In this document: in pieces, positions 26,782 to 35,065 of the stretch
How the letters are laid out: each line of letters starts with the position of its first letter
Position numbering within the stretch: the first letter of the stretch is position 1
NCBI GenBank assembly: GCA_902801885.1
Contig: CADCJX010000015.1
Location: 19,161 to 77,145, forward strand
DNA length: 57,985 nucleotides
Reading direction: 5' to 3'
Source of the DNA: an uncultured Bacteroidia bacterium
GTDB lineage: Bacteria > Bacteroidota > Bacteroidia > Bacteroidales > UBA932
Notes under the pieces: model-generated
What the model saw: only the letters and a program-made list of their open reading frames with translations
Told to the model about the DNA's origin: nothing
Database searches by the model: none
Translations under genes and position numbers: made by a program

Positions 26782-28058
26782 CAGAACGCGAATCAGAAAT
26801 CATCGAACTGCTCCATAAGGAGGTTAAACCGGCTCTCGGGTGCACTGAGCCAATCGCTGTCGCCCTTGCTGCGGCAAAAGCATCTGAGATCCTCGATGCT
26901 CCTGCTGCAGAAGTTGCAGTGGAAGTGTCAGGGAATATCCTGAAGAACGGCATGGGAGTAGGTATCCCAGGTACGGACATGATCGGACTTAACATCGCAG
27001 CTGCGCTTGGAGCGATCTGCGGGAAGAGCGTATACGGTCTTGAGGTGCTGAAAGACCTCACTCCTGATGACGTGGAGAAGGCTAAAAAGATGGTGGCAGA
27101 AAATATGGTGAGCATAAGCCTGGCCAACACTAGCAAGCTTCTCTACGTAAAGGTCACGGTCCGGAACAGGAATGATGAAGCCTGGACCGTTATCGAAGAC
27201 GATCACGACAAGATAGTTGAAACAGGTCATAACGGCGAAATTTGCAACTTGCGCAACGGCTGTGACGGAAAAGCTCCCACTGATAAGTCAACATTAGACT
27301 ATAAGCTCACGGTCAAGGAGATATATTCATTCACCAAAAGTGTAGCTTACGATGACATAAAGTTCATCCTTGGCGACCGTGACCTAAATCTCGCCCTGGC
27401 ACGCGAGGGTCTCGAAGGATCTTACGGTCTAGGAGTAGGCAAGGCGATCAGGGAGAACCAGCATGAGATCTTCGGAGATGATTTCATGTCTTTTGCAATG
27501 GGCATGACGGCAGCTGCTTCGGACGCCAGGATGGCTGGCTGCAAACTCCCGGCGATGAGCAATTCAGGAAGCGGTAACCAGGGTATCACAGTCAGTATGC
27601 CTGTAATAACCTATGCTATCAAGTACGATGTAGACGACGAAAGACTTGCCCGAGCCCTCATACTCAGCAATCTTGTCGCCATACACATAAAGGGTTATCT
27701 CGGGAAGCTTTCTGCCCTCTGCGGCTGTGTCATTGCATCGACCGGTTCTGCCTGCGGCATCGTCTACCTTCAGGGAGGGAGTTATGATCAGATCTGCGCG
27801 ACAATCAAGAACATGATCGGCAACATCACCGGCATGGTCTGCGACGGGGCAAAGGTTGGCTGCGCGATGAAGGTGGCCTCGGGAGTGTCCTGTGCCATAC
27901 AGTCGGCGGTCCTGGCCCTCAGGGGGAAATGCGTCTGCGAGACTGACGGCATCATCGACAAGGACATAGAAAAAACGATCCGGAATCTCGGAGAGATAGG
28001 ATCGTTTGGAATGAAAACCACGGATCAGTTGATCCAGCGGATAATGGTCTGCAAGTAA
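26778..28058 (+). CDS. L-cysteine desulfidase family protein (CyuA/YhaM, UPF0597)
   Basis: 426 aa. The family start EVKPALGCTEPIAVALAAAKASEIL includes the Cys that binds the 4Fe-4S cluster; the other cluster Cys residues lie in the C-terminal half (GCVIASTGSACGIVYLQGG and MVCDGAKVGCAMKVASG). These enzymes break L-cysteine into sulfide, pyruvate and ammonia in the cytosol. It overlaps the preceding gene (ATGA), so it ends the six-gene operon even though its metabolic role is unrelated to the envelope genes before it. Convergent with alkaline phosphatase, one base between the stops. Confidence 0.93.
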   Translation: MTERESEIIELLHKEVKPALGCTEPIAVALAAAKASEILDAPAAEVAVEVSGNILKNGMGVGIPGTDMIGLNIAAALGAICGKSVYGLEVLKDLTPDDVEKAKKMVAENMVSISLANTSKLLYVKVTVRNRNDEAWTVIEDDHDKIVETGHNGEICNLRNGCDGKAPTDKSTLDYKLTVKEIYSFTKSVAYDDIKFILGDRDLNLALAREGLEGSYGLGVGKAIRENQHEIFGDDFMSFAMGMTAAASDARMAGCKLPAMSNSGSGNQGITVSMPVITYAIKYDVDDERLARALILSNLVAIHIKGYLGKLSALCGCVIASTGSACGIVYLQGGSYDQICATIKNMIGNITGMVCDGAKVGCAMKVASGVSCAIQSAVLALRGKCVCETDGIIDKDIEKTIRNLGEIGSFGMKTTDQLIQRIMVCK

Positions 28059-28059
28059 A

Positions 28060-29160
28060 TTACTTCCTGTCGATAAGGAGGGCCTTGATCCTAGCGAAGA
28101 TCTCAGTGTTCTCCATGACCTGGCCGAACCTCCATGCAGAAGCTCCGTAAGCGAAGATAGGGACTGGACTTGCTGAGTGTCCGGTCGTAGAGTACTTGAC
28201 CTCTATTCCGCTCTCGCCCTTTGTGAAATCCTTGCTTCCGGAAAGAAGGGTGACTCCTCCGGTCTCATGGTCGGCTGTTATCACCACCAAGGTACCCTTG
28301 TGGGTATCGGCATAGTCGAAGGCTGCATTTACCATCTTATCGAATTCCTCCATTTCCCAAGTCAGTTGCTCAGTGTTGTTGGCATGGGCAGCATGGTCGA
28401 TATGCGAGCCTTCGATCATGGCGAAGAAGCCTTTCTTGTTCTTCCCGAGTATGTCCAAGGTGTGAAGAGTCGCATCGGTCAGGAAATCAGTGTCCCTTTC
28501 AATAGCCATCGGATAGCTCTCATCAGAGAAAAGGCCAAGGATAGGGGTCTTGTCGGTCACATAGAATTCCTCCGGGGAGGAAACATAGGTAAAACCTGCC
28601 TCGACTGCCTTGTCTATCATGTTCTCAGGGACATACTTCTCTTCTACGAAATACTTGCGGCCGCCGCCTACAAGCACGTCAGGCCTCATCTTGAAGAGAT
28701 CCTCGATAATGCCTTTGCGGTCTCCCCTATTCTTGACATGGGCGAAGAAGGCTCCTGGAGTGGCGTCAAGGACATAGGAAGTGACAACTATTCCTGTAGA
28801 AAGCCCTTTTTCCTTTGCAAGTTCAGCAATGCTGGCGGGTTTCGAGCCATCGGGAAGCATACCTAGCATGCTGTTGTTGGTCTTGTGACCGGTTGCCATC
28901 GCTGTTCCTGAAGCAGCTGAGTCAGTCACCCTGTTGTTGGCAGAGTAAGTCTTGCTGACACCTACGAACTGGGCCCTGTCGAAACAGGTCGGGGCGTAAT
29001 TCTGGTCAATCATCCAAGATGAGCAGGCACCGAGACCCATGCCGTCACCGATGATAAGGATAACGTTCTTTACTTTTTCATCCTTGGGAGCTTTGTCAGT
29101 TGAAAACATCGGCGCAAAAGGAATCAATGCGACAATGATGGAAATGAGAATTCTCTTCAT
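28060..29160 (-). CDS. Alkaline phosphatase
   Basis: 366 aa from the ATG at 29160, which starts a signal peptide (MKRILISIIVALIPFAPMF); the reading frame further upstream lies over the promoter box and is not translated. Active-site Ser is in RVTDSAASGTAMATGHKT; metal ligands include the Asp in LIIGDGMGLG, ASHIDHAAHANN-like EGSHIDHAAH, TADHETGG and the His in STTGHSASPVPIFAYG. A periplasmic phosphomonoesterase. A TATATTTG box lies 17 bases before the start codon. Confidence 0.95.
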   Translation of the reverse strand: MKRILISIIVALIPFAPMFSTDKAPKDEKVKNVILIIGDGMGLGACSSWMIDQNYAPTCFDRAQFVGVSKTYSANNRVTDSAASGTAMATGHKTNNSMLGMLPDGSKPASIAELAKEKGLSTGIVVTSYVLDATPGAFFAHVKNRGDRKGIIEDLFKMRPDVLVGGGRKYFVEEKYVPENMIDKAVEAGFTYVSSPEEFYVTDKTPILGLFSDESYPMAIERDTDFLTDATLHTLDILGKNKKGFFAMIEGSHIDHAAHANNTEQLTWEMEEFDKMVNAAFDYADTHKGTLVVITADHETGGVTLLSGSKDFTKGESGIEVKYSTTGHSASPVPIFAYGASAWRFGQVMENTEIFARIKALLIDRK

Positions 29161-29177
29161 CTTCAAATAATTTTCGC

Positions 29178-29185
29178 CAAATATA
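29178..29185 (-). promoter_or_regulatory. Probable -7 box of alkaline phosphatase (TATATTTG)
   Basis: TATATTTG on the minus strand, 17 bases from the ATG at 29160. It supports that ATG over an upstream start. No clear -33 TTTG at 19-21 bases. Confidence 0.6.
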
Positions 29186-29232
29186 GGAAAAAAGACCGGA
29201 TTATTCGTATCTTGTCCCAAACGGACGACACT

Positions 29233-30468
29233 ATGAGACTCAAAGTATTATTATTGTCATTACTGGTCAGTTTCAGCGCGATAGCGCAGACTGAACCTCA
29301 GATGCTCCGGTTCTCTGCAAGCGGTACGGTTGTAGATTCAGAGGACGGCCGTGCCTTGCAATATGTCAACGTGACAGTTCCGGGACAGCAATATGCGACC
29401 GTGACCAACTCCGAAGGAGGTTTCACTATCAAGACTTCAGAAGAACCCGAGTGGATAGATTTCAATCTTCTCGGTTATAAGACGGCAAGGGCGGTTTTCC
29501 CTAAAGACGGTTCCCCGGTAAAGGTCAGGATGGAAAAGAACAGGCTGACCCTTAATGAAGCCATTGTGGTTTCCGGAGATCCGTACAAGATCATGGATGA
29601 GGCAATCCGGAAGATCAAGAACAACTACCCCTCAACGCCCGACCTTTTCGAATGCTTCTACCGCGAAACCATCCAGAAAAGGCACCGCTACATCTTCATT
29701 TCCGAGGCTGTAGGAAGGATGTTCAAGACTTCCTACTCCCGCGAGAGCATATTCGGAGACAGGATTACGATCGACAAGAGCAGGGTGCTCGTCAGCCCCG
29801 ACAAGAAGGACACCTTGTCGGTCAAGGTTGCCGGAGGCCCCACTCAGGCCGTGGACCTGGACATCGTCAAGAACAATGAACTCCTGACTGTAAAGGAATT
29901 AAGCAATTACACCCTGGAGATGGAGACACCTGCAATGATCGGTGACCGCCTTCAGTTTGCCATCAGGCTCATCCCCACCATCATGCAGCCCTACCCTCTC
30001 TACGAAGGAGTTGTCTACATCGATCGTGAGACCCTGGCATTCACCAGGTTCGACCTGAAATTCGACATGAGGGACAAGGACAAGGTCACCAGGCTCATCC
30101 TGGTCAGCAAGCCCGCCGGACTGAGATTCACCCCGACTGAGGTTTCGCTCAGGTACGACTACTCTACTTCGGAAGGGGTCACGAGGGTCAGCTATGTCAG
30201 GACCAGCATGCGATTCAAATGCGACTGGAAGAAAAAGCTCCTCAGGACTGATTTCACAGCCATCAGTGAACTCGTTACGACAGACAGGAAGCCAGGAGAT
30301 GTCGACATGATTCCAAGGAAGGAGTCATTCAGCAACCGTGATGCCCTCTCGGACAAGGCAGCCATAGACTTCGATCCTGAATTTTGGAAGGACTACAACA
30401 TCATAGAACCTACAGAAAGCCTGGACAGGGCTATAGGCAGGATCAAGCGGCAGACTGACAGAAAATGA
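29233..30468 (+). CDS. CarboxypepD_reg-like exported protein (DUF5686-like)
   Basis: 411 aa from the ATG at 29233 (signal peptide MRLKVLLLSLLVSFSAIAQ). Residues about 30-105 form a carboxypeptidase regulatory-like beta-sandwich (ASGTVVDSEDGRALQYVNVTV, NSEGGFTIKTS). The rest begins with ALNEAIVVSGDP-like LNEAIVVSGDPYKIMDEAI and NYPSTPDLFECFYRET, seen in Bacteroidota outer-membrane-associated proteins, and has a beta-rich lipoprotein-carrier-like part (DGVVYIDRETLAFTRFDLKF type). No TonB plug is present, so it is not a receptor; role unknown. A degenerate TATCTTG box lies about 20 bases upstream. Confidence 0.82.
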   Translation: MRLKVLLLSLLVSFSAIAQTEPQMLRFSASGTVVDSEDGRALQYVNVTVPGQQYATVTNSEGGFTIKTSEEPEWIDFNLLGYKTARAVFPKDGSPVKVRMEKNRLTLNEAIVVSGDPYKIMDEAIRKIKNNYPSTPDLFECFYRETIQKRHRYIFISEAVGRMFKTSYSRESIFGDRITIDKSRVLVSPDKKDTLSVKVAGGPTQAVDLDIVKNNELLTVKELSNYTLEMETPAMIGDRLQFAIRLIPTIMQPYPLYEGVVYIDRETLAFTRFDLKFDMRDKDKVTRLILVSKPAGLRFTPTEVSLRYDYSTSEGVTRVSYVRTSMRFKCDWKKKLLRTDFTAISELVTTDRKPGDVDMIPRKESFSNRDALSDKAAIDFDPEFWKDYNIIEPTESLDRAIGRIKRQTDRK

Positions 30469-30469
30469 G

Positions 30470-30477
30470 TATATTTG
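30470..30477 (+). promoter_or_regulatory. Probable -7 box of the methyltransferase-folB-mtaB unit (TATATTTG)
   Basis: TATATTTG lies just after the stop of the previous gene and only seven bases before the ATG at 30485. Transcription from it would give a leader of one to three bases. Confidence 0.55.
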
Positions 30478-30484
30478 TCGTGAA

Positions 30485-31207
30485 ATGGCAAACGGCAGAT
30501 TATTCCTCATTCCATCTCCACTTGGAGACAACGATCCTGCGGAAGTGATCCCGCAGAAAGTTCTGGAAACCATACAGCACATTGACAAGTACGTGGCAGA
30601 AGAGACGCGTACCGTCAGGCGTTATCTCTCTTCCGCTGGTCTCAAAGGCAGGATCGGAGGCCTTGAATTCCGTGAACTGAACGAACACACCAAACCGGAG
30701 GAAGTAGAATCCCTGTTGGAAATGTTCAGCTCCCCGGATGGCGAACCCTGCGATGTAGGCCTCATCTCAGAAGCCGGTCTTCCTGCCGTGGCAGATCCCG
30801 GAGCACAACTCGTCGCCCTTTGCCACCGGCATGGAATCCAGGTTATCCCCTTGGTAGGTCCTTCTTCGCTGATGCTTGCCCTGATGGGATCAGGGCTGAA
30901 CGGACAGAGTTTCGCATTCCGGGGCTATCTTCCCGCCAAGGCGGATGAAAGGAAAAAGGCGATAAGGGAAATCGAGAAACAGTCAGCACAACTTAAACAG
31001 ACAGAAATTTTCATAGAAACCCCTTACAGGAACGATTCCATGTTCATGGACCTGATTGCGACTTTGCAGCCAGGCACCTTGCTCTGCTACGCAGCGAACC
31101 TTACCCTTCCTGACGAAACGATTATGACGAAGACAGTCAAGCAATGGCGCTCCACTCCTCCCTCGATCGGGAAGCGGCCATGCGTATTCCTTCTTCTGGC
31201 CAAATAG
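30485..31207 (+). CDS. RsmI-like SAM-dependent (tetrapyrrole methylase fold) methyltransferase
   Basis: 240 aa. The fold marks are GRLFLIPSPLGDNDPAEVIP at the start, AEETRTVRRYL, DVGLISEAGLPAVADPGAQLV and the SAM-loop VIPLVGPSSLMLALMGSGLNGQSFAFRGYLP. This is the shortened RsmI paralogue found in Bacteroidota next to or apart from true RsmI (16S rRNA C1402 2'-O-methyltransferase); the first motif reads IPSPLGD rather than the TPIGN of RsmI. rRNA as substrate is inference. First gene of a unit with folB, mtaB and a metallohydrolase. Confidence 0.88.
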   Translation: MANGRLFLIPSPLGDNDPAEVIPQKVLETIQHIDKYVAEETRTVRRYLSSAGLKGRIGGLEFRELNEHTKPEEVESLLEMFSSPDGEPCDVGLISEAGLPAVADPGAQLVALCHRHGIQVIPLVGPSSLMLALMGSGLNGQSFAFRGYLPAKADERKKAIREIEKQSAQLKQTEIFIETPYRNDSMFMDLIATLQPGTLLCYAANLTLPDETIMTKTVKQWRSTPPSIGKRPCVFLLLAK

Positions 31208-31214
31208 ATTATCC

Positions 31215-31625
31215 ATGAATATGCTTATAGACAGTGATATGACCATAGAACTCGTGGGGATGGAATTCCACTCCTTCCACGGTTGCCTGGAAGAGGAGCG
31301 CAAGGAAGGGAATACATTCCTGGTGGATTTCCGCGGGAAAGCCGATCTAAGTAAGGCTGCCAGTACTGATGACCTCGAGGATACGGTAGACTACAGCAAG
31401 ATTTACGACATTGTGGCCTCCGAGATGGAAAAGCCGTCCAATCTCCTGGAGAATGTAGCCGGAAGGATCGTGGATGCTATTGAAAGGTCCGGGATGAAAT
31501 TCTGGTTCGTCCAGGTAAGGGTTTCGAAGAAGAATCCTCCGGTCGGTGGAATATGCTCATGGTCCAGGGTCACTGCCACCAATGGTACCGAGAGTTTCAA
31601 AGGCAGTTTCAACGAGGGACTCTGA
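31215..31625 (+). CDS. folB: Dihydroneopterin aldolase
   Basis: 136 aa. FolB marks: IELVGMEFHSFHGCLEEERKEGN with the catalytic-site Glu, FLVDFRGKADLSKAASTDDLEDTVDYSKIYDIV, LLENVAGRIVDAI and the Lys/Pro end VSKKNPPVGG. It splits dihydroneopterin to 6-hydroxymethyl-dihydropterin and glycolaldehyde in folate synthesis. Seven bases after the methyltransferase gene and two before mtaB. The ATG at 31215 could be replaced by a later one (31221), with no effect on the domain. Confidence 0.94.
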   Translation: MNMLIDSDMTIELVGMEFHSFHGCLEEERKEGNTFLVDFRGKADLSKAASTDDLEDTVDYSKIYDIVASEMEKPSNLLENVAGRIVDAIERSGMKFWFVQVRVSKKNPPVGGICSWSRVTATNGTESFKGSFNEGL

Positions 31626-31627
31626 AG

Positions 31628-33025
31628 ATGAAGATAGCGTTTCTTACACTTGGCTGCAAGCTCAATTACGCGGAGACCTCCACTTACGAGAGGGGGTTCG
31701 TAGCTGCAGGAATGGAGGTGGTGGACTGGGAGGAAAAGGCTGATGTGTATCTGGTGAACACATGCTCAGTGACAGAGCGGGCTGAGAAGAAGTGCCGCAA
31801 TGTCATAAGAAAGGTGCACAGGGTGTCGCCAGAGGCGAAGATCATAGTGACGGGGTGCTATGCGGAGTTGAGACGGGCTGAGTTGGAGGCAATCGAAGGG
31901 GTTGCAGCTGTCTTCGGTGCTGCTGAAAAGACCCGCGTTGTCCCAGACACTTTGTCCATTATCAGAGACTCATTCTGGCAGAATGGTCAAGCCATGCCGG
32001 AGGAGGGTGTTGCCCCCGAAGGGCCTGGCCGCCCGTGGCCAGGTGAACGGGAGGGGCCCAGAGCGAACGAAGTGAGCGATGGGAGGGATTTACCCGTCGG
32101 GGGTAACACCCTCCTCCGGCAAAAGAACATTCTTCCGGCATACTCTTCTGAGGAGAGGACACGGTCGTTCCTGAAGGTACAGGACGGCTGCAACAACTTC
32201 TGTGCATATTGCACCGTTCCTTACGCCCGCGGCACCTCCAGGAACATCCCCATCGCCACCGCCGTTGCCCAGGCAAAGGAAATCGCCGCCACAGGCATCA
32301 AGGAAGTAGTAATCACAGGAGTTAACACCGGCGACTACGGAAGGACAACAGGAGAGAGTTTCCTCGATCTTCTGAAACGGCTGAATGACGTTGAAGGAAT
32401 CGAACGCTACAGGATATCCTCCATAGAGCCAAACCTGATCACGGAAGAAATCATTGACTGGATCGCATCAGGCACCAAGTTCCAGCCTCACTTCCATATT
32501 CCGCTGCAGTCCGGGTCAGATCAGATCCTCCAGCGTGTACGCCGCCGCTATACCACGGACTTCTTTGCAGAAAGGATCGATTACATCCGTTCCGTCATGG
32601 ATCCCCGTCCTGGAGAACCAGAGGCCAACCTCAAGCCATTCGTATTCTTCGGGATAGACGTAATAGCAGGTCTGCCCGGAGAAACTGACGAACTGTTCGA
32701 GGAAACATATTCATTCCTGAAGGAGAGGGTCAGGCCGGCATTCATCCACATATTCCCCTACTCCAGGCGGCCGGGCACCGTCGCTGCCGGTTGGAAGGAC
32801 CAGGTCAGGGATTCCGTCAAGACAGAAAGGGTGGCAAGGCTTGAATCCCTTTGCGAAGAGCTCCATTCAGACTTCGTCTTGAAGAATAAAGGAAGGATCT
32901 CAAAGGTCCTCTGGGAATCTGATGTCAAGGACGGAATGATGGGAGGTTATTCGGGGAACTATATCAGGGTAACGAGGCCTTATGATCCGGGGAAGGTCAA
33001 CACAATAGAAGACATTATCTTATGA
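31628..33025 (+). CDS. mtaB: t6A37 tRNA methylthiotransferase MtaB with in-frame palindromic insert
   Basis: 465 aa from the ATG at 31628, which begins the conserved MKIAFLTLGCKLNYAET; the frame upstream overlaps folB and is not used. It has the UPF0004 domain with three cluster Cys (GCKLN, NTCSVT, GCYAE), the radical-SAM domain with CNNFCAYCTVPYARG, and a C-terminal TRAM-like end. It adds a methylthio group to t6A at position 37 of tRNA. Residues about 123-164, between the two domains, are Gly/Pro/Glu-rich and encoded by a palindromic element (31996-32120). Overlaps the next gene by four bases. Confidence 0.93.
   Translation: MKIAFLTLGCKLNYAETSTYERGFVAAGMEVVDWEEKADVYLVNTCSVTERAEKKCRNVIRKVHRVSPEAKIIVTGCYAELRRAELEAIEGVAAVFGAAEKTRVVPDTLSIIRDSFWQNGQAMPEEGVAPEGPGRPWPGEREGPRANEVSDGRDLPVGGNTLLRQKNILPAYSSEERTRSFLKVQDGCNNFCAYCTVPYARGTSRNIPIATAVAQAKEIAATGIKEVVITGVNTGDYGRTTGESFLDLLKRLNDVEGIERYRISSIEPNLITEEIIDWIASGTKFQPHFHIPLQSGSDQILQRVRRRYTTDFFAERIDYIRSVMDPRPGEPEANLKPFVFFGIDVIAGLPGETDELFEETYSFLKERVRPAFIHIFPYSRRPGTVAAGWKDQVRDSVKTERVARLESLCEELHSDFVLKNKGRISKVLWESDVKDGMMGGYSGNYIRVTRPYDPGKVNTIEDIIL
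31996..32120 (+). repeat. In-frame palindromic element, copy B, in mtaB
   Basis: 23-base arms, GCCGGAGGAGGGTGTTGCCC... (31996-32018) and its inverse (32098-32120), differ at one position. Inside is a perfect hairpin CCTGGCC-GCCCGT-GGCCAGG (32024-32043) and a core part GGGAGGGGCCCAGAGCGAAC...GATGGGAGGG that aligns with copies A2 and C (shared CGAACGAAGTGAGCG, GAGGGG). It is translated in frame as EGPGRPWPGEREGPRANEVSD and onward. Confidence 0.75.
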
Positions 33026-33960
33026 CGGGAGGAAAAGCAAGACTTACGTTCCTGGGTACAGGCACTTCCCAGGGAGTCCCGATAATCGGATGCCAGTGCC
33101 CTGTCTGCAGGTCAGAAGACAGCAGGGACAAACGCTTCAGGGCTTCCGTCTTCGTGGAATACTGCGGATTGTACATCCTGGTCGACGCCGGCCCCGATTT
33201 CAGGATGCAGATGCTGTCCCACGGCTTATGTCATCTAGATGCCATTCTGCTCACCCACAACCACAAGGACCACACGGGAGGCCTTGACGACGTCAGGTCG
33301 CTTAACTACATCGACCGACGCGCAAGCGAGATCTACTGCGAAAAGAATGTGCTTGAGGACCTGATCCGGGAATATCCTTACGTGTTCAAATTCCCTAAGT
33401 ACCCCGGAGCTCCTGAATGGCACCTGCATGTCATAGATGAAAACCCTTTCGTTATCAGGAAGGACATTTCCAGCAAGGAACTTGTCTGGATACACGATGT
33501 CGGTTACCACTACCGCCTCCCCGACGGTTCCCTGATCCCTACCGCAAGGTCACTTGAAGACATGATCGAATATGAAACAGCACCCGGGCCTGAAGACGAG
33601 GCTGTTATAATCCCGATACGCGGACTTCATGACCGACTCCCGGTACTCGGATTCAGGTTCGGTGACATAGCTTACATAACGGACATGAGTTCCATCCCGG
33701 AGAGTGAGTTCTCCAAGCTTGAAGGCTTGAAACACCTTACGCTCAACACAGTAAGTTACAATAGGCATCATTCCCACTTCAGCCTTGACGAGACCCTTGA
33801 ACTTGCCGACAGGATCAGGCCGGAACACACCTGGCTCACCCACCTCTCACACACTTTCCCGGTGCATGAACAGTTCTGCAAGGATCTTGAACGAATGTGT
33901 TCGAAAAGGAATATCCACTCTATCGTCCAGCCGGCTTGGGATGGACTCGTGATTGACTAA
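33022..33960 (+). CDS. Metallo-beta-lactamase fold hydrolase (PhnP/RNase Z-like)
   Basis: 312 aa. Motifs: FLGTGTSQGVPIIGCQCPVCRS at the start, ILLTHNHKDHTGGLDDVRSLNY for metal binding, DMSSIPES, and the late His in THLSHTF. The Cys-containing start resembles PhnP-type phosphodiesterases, where a structural zinc is held by such Cys, so a cyclic-phosphate diesterase is possible. Overlaps mtaB by four bases, last gene of the unit. Its stop overlaps the stop of the convergent phosphoesterase. Confidence 0.9.
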   Translation: MTGGKARLTFLGTGTSQGVPIIGCQCPVCRSEDSRDKRFRASVFVEYCGLYILVDAGPDFRMQMLSHGLCHLDAILLTHNHKDHTGGLDDVRSLNYIDRRASEIYCEKNVLEDLIREYPYVFKFPKYPGAPEWHLHVIDENPFVIRKDISSKELVWIHDVGYHYRLPDGSLIPTARSLEDMIEYETAPGPEDEAVIIPIRGLHDRLPVLGFRFGDIAYITDMSSIPESEFSKLEGLKHLTLNTVSYNRHHSHFSLDETLELADRIRPEHTWLTHLSHTFPVHEQFCKDLERMCSKRNIHSIVQPAWDGLVID

Positions 33961-35036
33961 TTGTGCAGTCTCAGGACAATGTACTCCGACCTGGTGCCGA
34001 CGCGGAACTTTCCTCCCCAGATGCCCAGACCGGAGCTGATGTAATACCGGGTGTTTCCACGCTGGTGAGATCCGAAAGCTTTCTCGTACATCGCATCGGT
34101 CACCCAATTGCCGGGCCAGACCTGACCATGATGGGTATGACCGCTGAACTGGAAGTCTATTCCGGCCTCTTCAGCCTCTTCCAGATGGTAGGGCTGATGA
34201 TCCAGGAGAATCGTGAAAAGTGAGTCCTTGGTGGATAAGACCTGAAGTGAAGCCCTTGAGCGGTTGGTCCTGTCATCACGGCCTATTATCCTGATTCCGA
34301 AGTCCTCCACGGAATAATCACGCAGCAACCGGATTCCGGCTTCTTCGTAAAACTTTTCTGAGCCTTCTTCTCCGGAGATATATTCATGATTCCCGAGGCA
34401 TGAATATACAGGAGCCTTGATGCTTCGGAATACTTCACTGTAATTGCCGTCAAGCACCGGACGGATAGCGCCGTCGAGGATGTCGCCGGCAAAGAGGACC
34501 AAGTCCGGATTCTCTGCATTGATAAGACCGACCCAGCGGGATAGTTCTTCCTTGCGGTTGTGATAGCCGGCATGAAGGTCGCTTGCCATGACGATTGTCA
34601 GCGGGCGTTCAAGCGGCTTTTCAGTCTTTATGTCGAAGAACTCACGGTACTTATGCTTATAGTGGATGTTTCCATAGACAAGGATCACTGAGATAGCACC
34701 GACAACGGTCAATGTGCCAGCCCAAGAATCTCTCAGGAAGCCTGAAGGGACTATCCGGAATAATCTTCCCAGGGACAGTACAGCAAAGATGATAAGGGCA
34801 TAAAGGAAGAATATCATCCACGAGGTTCCGATCTCGTAAGTGGCAGTTGCAAGGGGCATTGGCATCCTGTCACCGCACATGAAATGAGGGAAGATGACAA
34901 GGAAAGCCAAGATGTAGACTGAAACGGACAGCCACTTTCCACATATCGGGAATGGTAGGATCCTCCAGAAACGCCAGGAGGTCCACGCGATGCATCCAAC
35001 AAGGATGATCAGAGTCATGATGAAACCACTACGCAT
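33957..35036 (-). CDS. Membrane metallophosphoesterase
   Basis: 359 aa. Four membrane segments in the first 140 residues (for example GFIMTLIILVGCIAWTSW, WMIFFLYALIIFAVLSLG, GTLTVVGAISVILVYG) precede a calcineurin-like domain with all metal motifs: MASDLHAGYHN, LFAGDILDGA, CLGNHEYISG, LLDHQPYHL and FSGHTHHGQVWPG. Related to YkuE-type enzymes; the ending YYISSGLGIWGGKFRVGTRSEYIVL is typical. The substrate may be a phospholipid headgroup such as UDP-diacylglucosamine-like compounds, but this is inference. Confidence 0.92.
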   Translation of the reverse strand: MRSGFIMTLIILVGCIAWTSWRFWRILPFPICGKWLSVSVYILAFLVIFPHFMCGDRMPMPLATATYEIGTSWMIFFLYALIIFAVLSLGRLFRIVPSGFLRDSWAGTLTVVGAISVILVYGNIHYKHKYREFFDIKTEKPLERPLTIVMASDLHAGYHNRKEELSRWVGLINAENPDLVLFAGDILDGAIRPVLDGNYSEVFRSIKAPVYSCLGNHEYISGEEGSEKFYEEAGIRLLRDYSVEDFGIRIIGRDDRTNRSRASLQVLSTKDSLFTILLDHQPYHLEEAEEAGIDFQFSGHTHHGQVWPGNWVTDAMYEKAFGSHQRGNTRYYISSGLGIWGGKFRVGTRSEYIVLRLHN

Positions 35037-35065
35037 CTTTCATTGTGTTTCTGATGGCAACCATC

